The notes below the pieces were generated by a model. The model was not told the DNA's origin, ran no database searches, and saw nothing but the letters and a program-made list of their open reading frames with translations. Positions 17,195 to 26,298 of a stretch of DNA of 55,662 bases are shown one piece after another; positions within the stretch are counted from its first letter, which is position 1; every line of letters starts with the position of its first letter. Both the position numbers and the translations under genes were made by a program. The stretch is from CBDHHC01 sp050633205. GTDB lineage: Bacteria > Pseudomonadota > Alphaproteobacteria > Rhizobiales > CBDHHC01. The stretch lies in contig JBOEGA010000043.1 in the NCBI GenBank assembly GCA_050633205.1, forward strand, positions 1-55,662. The letters are read 5' to 3'.

Positions 17195-17845
17195 TTAATC
17201 GGTTTTGTGTTTAAGCCACTTCTTGTAGCTCATTAACCATTCAGGCCTGTTTTTACTTATATACTCTAAGGCAGCATCAGTTCCTTCAGTTTTATAAATA
17301 TCACCTACAATACTTTTATACTTTTCAATATAACCCTGAGATTCCATAGAAGGCCATTCGCGAAGTAGTACTTCTATTTTAGGTAGCTGAGAAATATATG
17401 AGCGAAATTTATTTGCTATAGATATTATTTCATCGTCTCCGTTACCTGAATAAAATGAGAAAACTGTATCAATTAAATCATCTGGGTCGGGAGTGATGTA
17501 TTTTTTCTCGATATACTCACTGATCAGTTCTTTATAGGATGGCTTTATACGTGGGCTGATAAGAACAAGCCATAAGCCCCAGCCTCTGGTCTTCCCGCTG
17601 ACGAGATAATCACTAAGAAGTTTGTCGTCCAATGCACAGGTTCCACGATAACATTCATAAAAAAACTCCAGCTTCTCATATTGCACAGCAGGATATTGAT
17701 CCATGTATTTTGAATAAACATCAATATCCTCTATCTGTCGTTGAATAAAGCGCAGGCAGCTTTTGTGGTTTCTGAATGCCCTGTATCGTAAACCTTTTGG
17801 CAGGCACTCTCCCCAGTCCTGGTAATTATAAGAAAAACCTTCCAT
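17195..17845 (-). CDS. Hypothetical protein, no family recognised
   Basis: 216 aa, soluble, mostly helical, rich in Tyr, Trp and charged residues (MEGFSYNYQDWGECL, EWLMSYKKWLKHKTD at the ends). No signal peptide, catalytic motif or repeat was recognised. It starts 60 nt downstream of the HAD gene on the same strand, so it may be co-transcribed with it. Confidence 0.6.
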   Translation of the reverse strand: MEGFSYNYQDWGECLPKGLRYRAFRNHKSCLRFIQRQIEDIDVYSKYMDQYPAVQYEKLEFFYECYRGTCALDDKLLSDYLVSGKTRGWGLWLVLISPRIKPSYKELISEYIEKKYITPDPDDLIDTVFSFYSGNGDDEIISIANKFRSYISQLPKIEVLLREWPSMESQGYIEKYKSIVGDIYKTEGTDAALEYISKNRPEWLMSYKKWLKHKTD

Positions 17846-17905
17846 GATACTTTTATTCCTTTTGTAGTTTTCGTCCTTTCAGCTTTGAAGTGCAATGAAA
17901 ATGGG

Positions 17906-18576
17906 TCAGCTCAACGCGCGCGGGTACAAACCATAATGCATCGCCCCGTCAATAATTGTCTCTGTAATTAGGTGGTTAAGTGACTTTAACTCCTCACTTG
18001 GCATCAGGAGATCTGGTACCTGTACAACCGTCATGCCAGCACTGACAGCAGACCGCACACCGTTTTCTGAGTCTTCAAATGCAATGCATTTCTCAGGAGA
18101 AACAGAAAGTGTTGCCGCAGCAGTCAGGTATATCTCGGGAGCAGGTTTTCCGTCACTGACCTGATCCCCTCCAGTAACCGTTTGGAAGAAACCAAAAAGC
18201 TCTGCATTCTCCAAATGTCTCTTGGCACTCTCATATCGACTTGAGGTTGCAACTGCACAAGGCAGGTTTTCTTGATTTAAGTGGCATAACAGATCTTTCA
18301 CCCCAGCTTTTACCGGAGCACCATTAGCCGTACGACCTCTGAAAATATCAATCCATAAAGTCTCAAATGCTTCCAAAGAAATTTGATCTTCCAGAAAGCC
18401 CTCTAGAAGAATCCGGCTCTTCTTTTTATCAAGCCCTATCAGCCGATCAAAGAAAGAAGGGTCTTTGTTGATAGAGAAATGTCCGCATGTGTCTATAAAG
18501 GCCTTCTTGTGAACCAGTTCAGTATCAAGCAGCAGACCATCCATATCAAATATAGCAGCATCGAAATTCNNATCAT
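17906..18576 (-). CDS. HAD-superfamily phosphatase (beta-phosphoglucomutase/GPH-like), start beside an assembly gap
   Basis: About 221 aa. Motif I is FDMDGLLLDTE (catalytic DxD), motif II is AVATSSRYESAK, and motif III/IV is FEDSENGVRSAVSAG preceded by DGKPAPEIYL, so all HAD motifs are present with a helical C1 cap. The true start is probably at 18576: if the NN at 18570-18571 is removed, the reading is MMNFDAAIFDMDGLLLD, a perfect HAD N-terminus. The internal Met at 18544 would cut the first strand of motif I. Such enzymes dephosphorylate sugar phosphates or similar small molecules. Confidence 0.88.
18570..18571. other. Assembly gap (NN) at the HAD phosphatase start
   Basis: Two undetermined bases. 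Removing both joins an upstream ATG in frame to the HAD motif I, so here the NN probably represents no real sequence. Confidence 0.85.
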
Positions 18577-18770
18577 ATACCTATGGTTTCTGGTAGGTTG
18601 CTCTGAGTATAAGCATAAAGTCATGACGAAAATATGTGCAAAAGAAAGTAAATTTTAAATGCAATTTTTGAGAAAGCATACTTCCCCTTCATCCTGCGTT
18701 CAGGAAACTATCGCTATAGTAAAATCATAAATTCGATTAGCAGTATGGAATCAGGAAAGGGAAAATTGAA

Positions 18771-19112
18771 ATGTATGAGTTTGTGTCCGGATATGCAGTG
18801 CCCCTGACTCTGTTTGTTTCACTTTTCCTTGGTTTATTAGTTTATGCTTACTACACTTATGAGCAGTCTGGTGCATCTATTGAAAAGAACTACACAATCA
18901 GAAATTTTGTAGAAGATATGATTGAAGCACCAGAGCAGAAAAAAGTTTCAGGTGAACATATCGAATCACTGCAAAAGGAAATGAGCAGATTGGAAAAGAA
19001 AATTTCTTCTCTGAAAAATATCAAATCCAAAGCAGAAGCAGCAACACTCCAGAACGAAATAAATCTGATCCACAGAAAAATTGCCAGCATCTATAGCAGC
19101 CCGGTAGTTTAA
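18771..19112 (+). CDS. Membrane-anchored coiled-coil small protein
   Basis: 113 aa. One N-terminal membrane helix (YAVPLTLFVSLFLGLLVYAYY) is followed by a soluble segment with a coiled coil (ESLQKEMSRLEKKISSLKNI). No family recognised. GGAAAGGGAAA lies just upstream of the ATG. It ends at a strong hairpin shared with the convergent gene. Confidence 0.65.
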   Translation: MYEFVSGYAVPLTLFVSLFLGLLVYAYYTYEQSGASIEKNYTIRNFVEDMIEAPEQKKVSGEHIESLQKEMSRLEKKISSLKNIKSKAEAATLQNEINLIHRKIASIYSSPVV

Positions 19113-19123
19113 ACGAATATAGA

Positions 19124-19152
19124 GAGCGAGTGATACTGCATACCACTCGCTC
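19124..19152. terminator. Bidirectional hairpin terminator
   Basis: A perfect 9-bp stem (GAGCGAGTG at 19124-19132, CACTCGCTC at 19144-19152) with an 11-nt loop lies between two convergent genes. It is followed by a short T-run on the plus strand. Confidence 0.75.
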
Positions 19153-19160
19153 CACCAGTT

Positions 19161-19562
19161 TTAATATCTCGACCTCACCCACGTGCAGCGGTTCGGATTA
19201 TAAAAAACCGCAGGCCCTTCACAAATTGTTAAGCGTCCGGTACAGCTGACCCTGAAACGCTCACCGGGAAGAACCCGTCTTGGTGTCCCGCGACACCAGC
19301 ATCTCAGTCTCATTGAATAGGTAGGCTCTCTCTGAACCAGAAACCTCTCTCTGCGTTGAAACAGATGTACTTTTCGCCTCAACTTCCTTTGTGCACTCCT
19401 CGCAACGTTACCGATGGAAACGCTGTTTAAATTCAGACCACTGGCAGAAGCACTCACCCTGTAAGGCTCAAGGCACCTGTCATAGGCAGCACTCCCTGAT
19501 ATCATCAGAACAGTACCTGCTATAAATACTGACACAAACCTGAAAATATTTCTGATTTTCAT
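19161..19562 (-). CDS. Small secreted Arg/Cys-rich protein (family A)
   Basis: About 133 aa from ATG 19562, with a signal peptide (MKIRNIFRFVSVFIAGTVLM...) cleaved near SGSAA. The mature part is very basic (AQRKLRRKVHLFQRRERF) and contains RCLEPYRVSASAS, RLRCWCRG and a terminal SCTGRLTICEG with Cys-x6-Cys. The protein at 27971 shows the same order of features (leading CL-x(3)-R, basic stretch, Cys, then Cys-x6-Cys), so the two may be diverged relatives. Function unknown; a periplasmic disulfide-bonded protein is likely. Confidence 0.6.
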   Translation of the reverse strand: MKIRNIFRFVSVFIAGTVLMISGSAAYDRCLEPYRVSASASGLNLNSVSIGNVARSAQRKLRRKVHLFQRRERFLVQREPTYSMRLRCWCRGTPRRVLPGERFRVSCTGRLTICEGPAVFYNPNRCTWVRSRY

Positions 19563-19699
19563 ATGAATTCTCACCACAAAAATAAACATATACAGGTTCA
19601 TACTATCTCATAAAACTGTGTCAGCTTTTCCTGTAAAATTTCCTTCCTGCCTTTTTCTCACCTTCTGTAGTATATTGGCCCCAATGAGGAGACCACTAT

Positions 19700-20752
19700 A
19701 TGAAACTGTTTGAGTGTAACTGCTGCAGCCAGCTTGTTTATTTTGAAAACACAACCTGTGAACGGTGCGAACATCGCCTCGGATTTTATCCTGAGAAATT
19801 TCAACTCTTAACTCTTGTGCCTAAAGAAGATCACTGGAAAGCTTTGAATGGCAGTGATAAAAAGTTCCGTTTCTGTGCAAATGAAGAATATGATGCCTGT
19901 AACTGGCTGATAGATGCGGATGAAGACAGTGAGTATTGCGAAGCATGTCGCTTTAACCGCACTGTGCCGGATCTTGGTGACGCCGAGAAACTTCATCTCT
20001 GGAGGAAAATAGAAATTGCCAAGCACCGTCTCATATACAGCCTTATGAAATTCAGGTTGCCACTCATCGATAAGGATCAGGATCCGAAAAAAGGTCTGGC
20101 CTTTGACTTTCTCGCCGATACCGAAGACCGAAAAATTATGAGCGGCCACGCCAACGGTCTTATCACACTCAATATCGCTGAAGCAGATTCTGTTGACCGC
20201 GAAAAAGCCCGCACTTCAATGGATGAATCCTACCGGACACTGCTCGGCCATTTCCGTCATGAAATTGCTCACTATTATTGGGATGTTCTTGTCTCTAACC
20301 AGAAATGGCTTGATCCCTTCCACAAACTGTTCGGCGATGAAACAGCAGACTACAAGGAAGCACTGGAAGCCCATTATAAAAACGGACCACCTGCAGACTG
20401 GAACAACCGCTTTGTCAGTGCTTATGCCAGCAGCCACCCATGGGAAGATTGGGCCGAGAGCTGGGCACACTATCTTCACCTTATCGACACCCTCGAAACA
20501 GCCCACGCATTTGGCTTGCGCATCCGGCCGCGCGTAGGAGATGAAGAGCATCAGGGCACAGCAGACTTCGACCCCTACCACAGAAAAGACTTCGACGAAC
20601 TGATCGACGCCTGGCTTCCTCTCACCTACGCAGTCAATAGCTTAAACCGAAGCATGGGCCAGCCGGACCTGTACCCCTTCGTGCTTCCTCCCGAAGTCAT
20701 GGAAAAAATGCGCTTTATCCACCGCCTTATTCGAGAAGTAGGAGTTGCATAA
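19700..20752 (+). CDS. Putative zinc-binding metallopeptidase (Peptidase_Mx-like)
   Basis: 350 aa, cytoplasmic. An N-terminal zinc ribbon (ECNCCSQLVYFENTTCERC; further Cys at 59, 68, 80, 83) precedes a domain with HEIAH (187-191, RHEIAHYYWDVL) and the later WEDWAESWAHYLH that supplies the third ligand. This is the layout of the putative zinc-binding metallo-peptidase family common in proteobacteria. The substrate is not known. It ends just before a strong terminator and is monocistronic. Confidence 0.88.
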   Translation: MKLFECNCCSQLVYFENTTCERCEHRLGFYPEKFQLLTLVPKEDHWKALNGSDKKFRFCANEEYDACNWLIDADEDSEYCEACRFNRTVPDLGDAEKLHLWRKIEIAKHRLIYSLMKFRLPLIDKDQDPKKGLAFDFLADTEDRKIMSGHANGLITLNIAEADSVDREKARTSMDESYRTLLGHFRHEIAHYYWDVLVSNQKWLDPFHKLFGDETADYKEALEAHYKNGPPADWNNRFVSAYASSHPWEDWAESWAHYLHLIDTLETAHAFGLRIRPRVGDEEHQGTADFDPYHRKDFDELIDAWLPLTYAVNSLNRSMGQPDLYPFVLPPEVMEKMRFIHRLIREVGVA

Positions 20753-20760
20753 GACAAAAT

Positions 20761-20801
20761 ACAGGCTTCAGGTTATATTATAGCGAAGCCTGTTATTTTT
20801 T
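20761..20801 (+). terminator. Rho-independent terminator of the metallopeptidase gene
   Basis: A perfect 9-bp stem (ACAGGCTTC at 20761-20769, GAAGCCTGT at 20785-20793) is followed by TATTTTTT. The remaining 300 nt to the next gene (20802-21096) contain nothing recognised. Confidence 0.9.
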
Positions 20802-21096
20802 GGAACTGGGAGTGCTTTAATTGCTTATGCATGTACATGCTGCTAGAGTAATCTTTAGGGTAGCCTGCTGGTAATGAATAGAGTTCACTATAAACACGCA
20901 AATACTACCGGAGATCTTGTGTCTGATAATTAATCAAAACAAGATTATTTTTTGAGTTCATGAGTAATTATCGAGCAACTGCTAAACATTTTTAGCGAAA
21001 ATGTTGCAGCACAGCAAAATATGTCTTTTTCAATCCGTAATTTTTTTTTATGCTAACGCGCAGTGAGTGGTAACCATTGGTTGAGTGGTAGATACG

Positions 21097-21618
21097 ATGC
21101 AAAAGTTGAAAAGTGTACTGGAGCGAAATATTGAATTAGAACGTCAGAAACTTTACAAACAGCAGCAATATCAGGCCAGTCAGAGCCAGGAATTATTAAA
21201 TCGCTTTTATAATGAAGTTGGTAGCATTCAGAAAATCTTTGAAGACCAGAATCCTCTTTATGACTTCTACCTCATTGCCGAAATCACTGACGAATATAGC
21301 TACCAGATCCGTTTATGTACCGTAAGAAGCATCACAGTTAAACAACCGGAAAAAGAAACTGAATATTACTATCGTGGCCACGTCGTTAAAAAATCCTCTC
21401 CCGAAGAACACAAGACAGAATGTATTTCAGAAATGCACGCCAGATGGATTGCTGGCCAGAATAGCTGGGCAATTATTCAGAATAACAGGACAGGATATAG
21501 TGAACAGCAATATGATATAATAGTGAGCAGAAACGATCTGCTGCGGGATTTTCTGAATCTCACTGTTAAAGACATAGCAAAATTGCTTGAAGATGAAGCA
21601 AACAGTATGACCTACTAA
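21097..21618 (+). CDS. Hypothetical protein with coiled-coil N-terminus
   Basis: 173 aa from ATG 21097 (a GTG at 21085 would add four residues). Residues 1-45 form a Gln-rich amphipathic helix (LERQKLYKQQQYQASQSQEL); the rest is mixed (FYLIAEITDEYSYQIRL, ARWIAGQNSWAIIQNN). No family recognised. It stands alone on the plus strand after a terminator. Confidence 0.6.
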   Translation: MQKLKSVLERNIELERQKLYKQQQYQASQSQELLNRFYNEVGSIQKIFEDQNPLYDFYLIAEITDEYSYQIRLCTVRSITVKQPEKETEYYYRGHVVKKSSPEEHKTECISEMHARWIAGQNSWAIIQNNRTGYSEQQYDIIVSRNDLLRDFLNLTVKDIAKLLEDEANSMTY

Positions 21619-21721
21619 CTTGGGAGCAGCCCCTTATTCAGTTCACTTGAAAGAAGGCTCCGTAACGACCTTGATCGCAACGCAGCCATCTTGTTTTTAG
21701 ACGTACATATTATTGCATCGG

Positions 21722-22666
21722 TTATTTTTCAATAATATTAAGCCCCAGCTTATCCAGGCCCTTCAATCCGGCACTCTCAGCACGCTTTTTATCAACATAT
21801 AGATATGCTGTCTTGGAGGTTAGTACATTGATGGGTAAATCGCCGGCATTTTCTCCTGAAAGGATTTTGTGAGCCAGTTCAGCAACCGCTTCACCACGTT
21901 CTTTATAATCCGCAGCCACAGCAATTGTTGCCCCCTTGCCTATATACTTGTTCAAGGCACCAAGAACAATAACTGAAGGGTCCAGTTTTCCAAGAAGGTC
22001 TTTTGCTTTGGCAACATAGGAAGAGTGCGCCGCTATATAGACTGCATCCAGTTTTTTTGCCTCTTCAGAAGCATTGGATACCAATTCTGAAAAATTAGGT
22101 GCATCAGGTATAACTCTGAAAACTTTCAGTGTAATCCCTTTTTCTTTGGTAAGTGATTTAAACCTGTCCAGAAGTGCTGGTGTGTTTTTTTCCCTGGGGT
22201 CAATCCATATACCAATAGCCTTAAGTTGCTTGATTTTTGACAACACCTCAAGCTGCGTATCAATATTCACCAGTAATTTCGCACCAGTGAGGTTGTTGCC
22301 TGGTTTTTCTATGGAACCCGCAACTTTCGAACCAACTGGAGTTGAAACCATATTAAATACCAGAGGCTTTTTTTCTTTTACATAGCCTTTGACAAGCCTT
22401 GTAGCAGTTGTACCAAACGTATAAACAAGGTCTACCTTGGAGAAATCAAACGAGCGAATGGCTTTGCCAAGAACCTCTTTTTTTCGTCCAGCATCAATAT
22501 ATTTAAACTTTACATCTGGACGAAGCTTTTTAAGGCGGTTTTCAAACCCTGTTTCACCATCAGTTTTTCCACGCCACGTAACAATAAGTACCTCACTGGC
22601 ATAAGCAGAAACAGTTGCAGCAAGCAAAATGCACGCAGCTATGCCCCCACAGATTAATCGCTTCAT
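21722..22666 (-). CDS. ABC-type substrate-binding protein (ABC_sub_bind family)
   Basis: 314 aa with a signal peptide (MKRLICGGIAACILLAATVSAYA). Recognisable elements of the ABC_sub_bind (PF04392) family are VDLVYTFGTTATRLVKGY, PLVFNMVSTPVGSKVAGSIEKPGNNLTG and GATIAVAADYKERGEAVAELA. Such proteins bind small ligands in the periplasm, and many occur without a transporter nearby, as here. The first codons lie just after a potential hairpin that covers the ribosome site (22669-22718). Confidence 0.88.
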   Translation of the reverse strand: MKRLICGGIAACILLAATVSAYASEVLIVTWRGKTDGETGFENRLKKLRPDVKFKYIDAGRKKEVLGKAIRSFDFSKVDLVYTFGTTATRLVKGYVKEKKPLVFNMVSTPVGSKVAGSIEKPGNNLTGAKLLVNIDTQLEVLSKIKQLKAIGIWIDPREKNTPALLDRFKSLTKEKGITLKVFRVIPDAPNFSELVSNASEEAKKLDAVYIAAHSSYVAKAKDLLGKLDPSVIVLGALNKYIGKGATIAVAADYKERGEAVAELAHKILSGENAGDLPINVLTSKTAYLYVDKKRAESAGLKGLDKLGLNIIEK

Positions 22667-22668
22667 TT

Positions 22669-22718
22669 ATTTAACTCCTGAATTACAATATATTGTTGTT
22701 TATATATATGAGTTAAAT
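22669..22718 (-). promoter_or_regulatory. Leader hairpin that could hide the ribosome binding site
   Basis: On the minus strand, ATTTAACTC (22718-22710) is complementary over 9 bp to GAGTTAAAT (22677-22669), which contains the GAG of the Shine-Dalgarno sequence GGAG for the gene at 21722. The 32-nt loop itself holds the palindrome ACAATATATTGT. This could make translation depend on temperature or a binding factor, but AT-rich chance pairing is possible. Confidence 0.35.
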
Positions 22719-23029
22719 TAAAATTCCGTACAATTGATAGAATTACAGACACCAGTATTTTTGTGTAATGTAGTGAGTCTGGATATTATTTATTTATTTA
22801 TACTTGTTATTACTTTGTAATTTTCCGTGCTGATATTGGATAAGGTTTATTTTTGTTTCCTTTCACTGCAGAAAAATTGCTATGCACCACAACATTCGGG
22901 ATCAGGCATGGAGATGCTGCGGGGCATATCTGGGCGGGATTATTACTTGTATGAGGGATTCAGGTCCGGTTGTTTGAGGGCTGAAAATAAAGCTCCACCC
23001 CGCTTTGGATGATGGAGCTGAAGCCATTG
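22719..23029. other. Intergenic region with a minus-strand hairpin terminator
   Basis: No gene is recognised. Near its right end, AGCTCCA (22991-22997) pairs with TGGAGCT (23013-23019); read on the minus strand this 7-bp stem is followed by TTATTTTC, suiting a terminator for the gene at 23030. A 61-codon plus-strand frame (22827-23012) overlaps the hairpin and looks spurious. Confidence 0.5.
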
Positions 23030-23551
23030 TTACTTCGGTAACCGGATAGAACTTATACTTTTCCGCAGTTCTTTCTCATAGACCGGAAAGTCTTGTTTGG
23101 TAGAATTAAAATTAAATATCAGCATCTTGTCTTTATACCCGGTGATCAGCATAATATTATGAATATCTGTATCCACCGCATTGGAAGTCAGTTCAAGGAA
23201 CAGCCACTTCTGCCCTTCTTTTTCGATTACTTTCTGTTCGATCCATTTAATTCCGGGAATGAGGCGGCCAAAAAGCTTTGTAAAGCTGGTTTTTATTTCA
23301 TCCATCTTGTCCTGCGGGATAGCATGAGGCTTGAGGTCGTAAGCAACTGTTGTCGTTGCCTTCTCGTTGCCGACTGCAAATTTGGGCGGGTTCCCTCTGC
23401 GCCACTTGAGAGCCATTATGCTTTTTGAAAGTGGTTTAAATCCTTTGGGCGCTTCAAAGGTGATCCCTGTTTTTTCAATTTGAATTGGCTCGGCCTGACA
23501 CGCAATTCCTGCAAAGAGGAGCAGAACAACTGCACTCAACACTGTTTTCAT
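23030..23551 (-). CDS. Secreted hypothetical protein
   Basis: 173 aa from ATG 23551, chosen because AGGAG lies 6 nt upstream. Signal peptide MKTVLSAVVLLLFAGIACQA. The mature protein starts EPIQIEKTGITFEAPKGFKPLS and has an alternating strand pattern, with IKWIEQKVIEKEGQKWLFLEL and ending MLIFNFNSTKQDFPVYEKEL. It resembles periplasmic DcrB-like or PsbP-like domains in style, but no family is claimed. Monocistronic. Confidence 0.7.
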   Translation of the reverse strand: MKTVLSAVVLLLFAGIACQAEPIQIEKTGITFEAPKGFKPLSKSIMALKWRRGNPPKFAVGNEKATTTVAYDLKPHAIPQDKMDEIKTSFTKLFGRLIPGIKWIEQKVIEKEGQKWLFLELTSNAVDTDIHNIMLITGYKDKMLIFNFNSTKQDFPVYEKELRKSISSIRLPK

Positions 23552-23776
23552 CAAATTCTCCTGTATTTGAAAGAGGCAATTTAAAAATCACAGATACCGT
23601 GAATTCAAAATGTGTCAGCTTTACATGTCGTTAGCCAGCTATATTGCGGTAAATTACCACTAATTCCATGGACTGCCTCCACCAGAAGAATGAGAGATAT
23701 TAACCCCAAACCAACCTTTAAGCGGTATAATCCCTGTTGTATTTCCAGAGTAAGTTAATTAATGAGTGAGTAGGAT

Positions 23777-25003
23777 ATGACCCAGCTTTTGCAAGTCAGG
23801 GGGGACGACTCATCAATGGCTAATGAAGCGCCATTTGAGCTTAGTGAGTTGTTCTTTTCCAGGACCGATTTGGGCGGCAGAATACTCTCTGGAAACAGCG
23901 TATTTCAGAGAGTAAGCCAGTATTCTGAAATTGAATTAACGCATCAGCCTCACAATATCATTAGACATCATGACATGCCAAAAGCAGTCTTCCGTTTGTT
24001 ATGGGATACTATAAAACGCGGAGAACCAATCGGCGCATATGTTAAAAACAAGGCTAAAGACGGATGTTTCTACTGGGTTTTCGCAATCGTAACCCCCGTC
24101 GAAAACGGATATCTTTCAGTAAGATTAAAGCCCACAAGCACATTATTAACGACGATCCAGCAGGAATATAAATCACTGCTTGAATATGAGAGACAACCAG
24201 GTGTTACTCCATCTGAAAGTGCTAAGGTTCTGTTAAGCCGTTTGAATGAATTGGGCTTCGATGACTACCAGTCCTTTATGGCCTGCGCACTCTATGAAGA
24301 AATTAGTGCAAGAGAAAGCGGGCTCCGTTTGCAGCCTGATCAGTCCATAAATGAACTTTCCTCTCTTCTCGAATCCTCAAAAATTCTTATGGCAAAGTCC
24401 GGTGTAATTTCTCATTCCTATGCCGAAAACCAGTATGTACCATTAAACTTAAGCGTTAAAGCAGCACAGCTTGGCCAGGTCGCAGCAACAATTGGCGTAA
24501 TATCCACTAACTACAGTGTATTATCAGATGAAATCAGGCTCAGAATGTCAGAATTCATGGACAGTGCACAGGGGGTATACAAAACTGTTTGCCAGGGGCT
24601 TTTCCTTGCCTGTACAGCTAAAATGCAAAGTGAAATGCTGGAGTTTTTTAAGGGCGAAAATTGTTTTGGCGAGACATCCGAAGAGCAGGAAAACAGTCTG
24701 CTGACAAAACAGAAGGACGCTTATCAGACAAAAGCAGTCAAGGGACTGACCGAAATAGCAAAACAGGCTCAGACCTTCTATAAGTCATGTTCGGAAATGA
24801 AGAGACTGGCTGCCGGGTTAGGCGTAACGCGCGTCATGGGAAAAATTGAAACTTCGTTCCTGCAGACTGCAGATGCCAGCCTGGATGATCTTATGGATAA
24901 TTTAATGCATTTCCAGAATTCAATTGAACTCAACCTCAAGGAAATAGAAGGCATTAATCGTCACATTGAAAAGCAGATAGCAATTCTGCTGAGAATTCTC
25001 TAA
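23777..25003 (+). CDS. PAS-domain protein, aerotaxis-receptor-like, with degenerate chemoreceptor core
   Basis: 408 aa, soluble. Residues 20-115 form a PAS domain of the Aer type (FSRTDLGGRILSGNSVF, PHNIIRHHDMPKAVFRLLWDTIKRGEP, GCFYWVFAIVTPVENGYLSVRLKP). The later segment VPLNLSVKAAQLGQVAATIG echoes the hairpin tip of methyl-accepting proteins (xLNxxIEAAxxGExGxGF) but lacks the conserved E-x-G-x-G residues, so standard CheA coupling is doubtful. The C-terminus is helical and coiled (QNSIELNLKEIEGINRHIEK). There is no membrane helix. An alternative start at 23816 has a G-rich site upstream. Likely a redox or oxygen sensor. Confidence 0.8.
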   Translation: MTQLLQVRGDDSSMANEAPFELSELFFSRTDLGGRILSGNSVFQRVSQYSEIELTHQPHNIIRHHDMPKAVFRLLWDTIKRGEPIGAYVKNKAKDGCFYWVFAIVTPVENGYLSVRLKPTSTLLTTIQQEYKSLLEYERQPGVTPSESAKVLLSRLNELGFDDYQSFMACALYEEISARESGLRLQPDQSINELSSLLESSKILMAKSGVISHSYAENQYVPLNLSVKAAQLGQVAATIGVISTNYSVLSDEIRLRMSEFMDSAQGVYKTVCQGLFLACTAKMQSEMLEFFKGENCFGETSEEQENSLLTKQKDAYQTKAVKGLTEIAKQAQTFYKSCSEMKRLAAGLGVTRVMGKIETSFLQTADASLDDLMDNLMHFQNSIELNLKEIEGINRHIEKQIAILLRIL

Positions 25004-25227
25004 AGCATAACAACAGACAGATCAGATTCCCCATTAATAAATACCATCCCTGATATTACATAAAGTTGCTATCGTAATAATATACCTGTGCAAATAATCC
25101 GTAAACATAATAAAAACAATAAACCTGCATATACACGCCCTGTAAGGTAGCCGAACAGAATAGCCTCATCAGCAAAATATTATTCTGCCTTGTCCAATTG
25201 AACATACCATTATGGGAGTAAGCAATA

Positions 25228-26136
25228 ATGAGAAAAATCAATACTGTTCTCGGTGCTCTTCTGGCATCTATATCTCTGGCGCTGGCCAGCACATCATTTG
25301 CGGAAGAACCATTCAGCAAAGCAAAAGTCATTGAGAATATTGGCCTCGATATTCCTGAATCAATTATGCATGATGAAAAGAAGGATCTCTATGTCGTCTC
25401 TAATGTTGGCAAACACCCAACCGCCGAAGATGGCAACGGCTTCATTTCACTGATAAACCCGGATGGAACAGTCAAAACCCTGAAATGGATCGACGGGCAA
25501 AGCGAAGGTGTGACCCTGAATACTCCAAAAGGCATGACAATTCAGAATGATAAGCTCTATGTCGCGGATGGCAATACCCTTCGAATATTTGACAACACTA
25601 CAGGTAAGCCTCTGGACAATATCCTCATCGAAGGCACAACTTTTCTGAACGATGTTGCTGTAACCAAAGACGGAACAATATATGTTTCTGAAAGTGCCAT
25701 AATATTCAAAGGCGGCAAATTTCTGCCAACAGACAAAGACGCAATCTACAAAATAACTCCAGATAAAAAACTGGTCAAATGGCTTTCGGGAAAAGAGCTG
25801 CAACAACCAAACGGACTGGAACTTCTGGATGGTAATAAACTTGTAACAGTAACAAGAGGTGGAAGCAGGCTCTATGTTCTGGATGAAACAGGTAAAAAAA
25901 TTACAGATATCGACACAACAATAAACGTCCTTGATGGTCTGGTTATGCTGCCAAATAATGATTATCTGGTCACAAGCTGGACTACGTCATCTGTTCACCG
26001 TATCTCCGGAAATAAAACCACAAAAGAAGTGAAACTCCCAACTCCTGCCGGAAACATTGGATACGATAAAAAAAGAAAAACTCTCCTGATCCCTCTTTTG
26101 CTTAAAAACAAGCTGGCTTTCATGAAGGTGGAATAA
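25228..26136 (+). CDS. Secreted SMP-30/gluconolactonase-like beta-propeller protein
   Basis: 302 aa with a signal peptide (MRKINTVLGALLASISLALASTSFA). The repeated blades show the family style: IPESIMHDEKKDLYVVSN, GMTIQNDKLYVADGNTLRIFD, FLNDVAVTKDGTIYVSES, QPNGLELLDGNKLVTVT, VLDGLVMLPNNDYLVTSW. SMP-30-like proteins hydrolyse lactones or act as binding platforms. The Asn and Asp residues in the blade loops (LNDVAV, QPNGLE, LDGLV) would serve the metal site. Start preceded by GGGAG. Monocistronic and periplasmic. Confidence 0.85.
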   Translation: MRKINTVLGALLASISLALASTSFAEEPFSKAKVIENIGLDIPESIMHDEKKDLYVVSNVGKHPTAEDGNGFISLINPDGTVKTLKWIDGQSEGVTLNTPKGMTIQNDKLYVADGNTLRIFDNTTGKPLDNILIEGTTFLNDVAVTKDGTIYVSESAIIFKGGKFLPTDKDAIYKITPDKKLVKWLSGKELQQPNGLELLDGNKLVTVTRGGSRLYVLDETGKKITDIDTTINVLDGLVMLPNNDYLVTSWTTSSVHRISGNKTTKEVKLPTPAGNIGYDKKRKTLLIPLLLKNKLAFMKVE

Positions 26137-26150
26137 AACAATATGACAAA

Positions 26151-26179
26151 CCGGATCGGCAAAGATAATGCTGATCCGG
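26151..26179 (+). terminator. Possible hairpin terminator
   Basis: CCGGATC (26151-26157) pairs with GATCCGG (26173-26179), 14 nt after the propeller gene stop. There is no T-run, so it may be a rho-dependent or stabilising hairpin. Confidence 0.35.
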
Positions 26180-26298
26180 GTTAAATAATAAATCTCACAT
26201 AAAATTACGTATGTAATTTACCCCGATTATTCTCCTCTTTCTAATCAACTATAAATCAGAAAACAACTGGCCATCACACCAGAGGGAGAGTACAGGTC

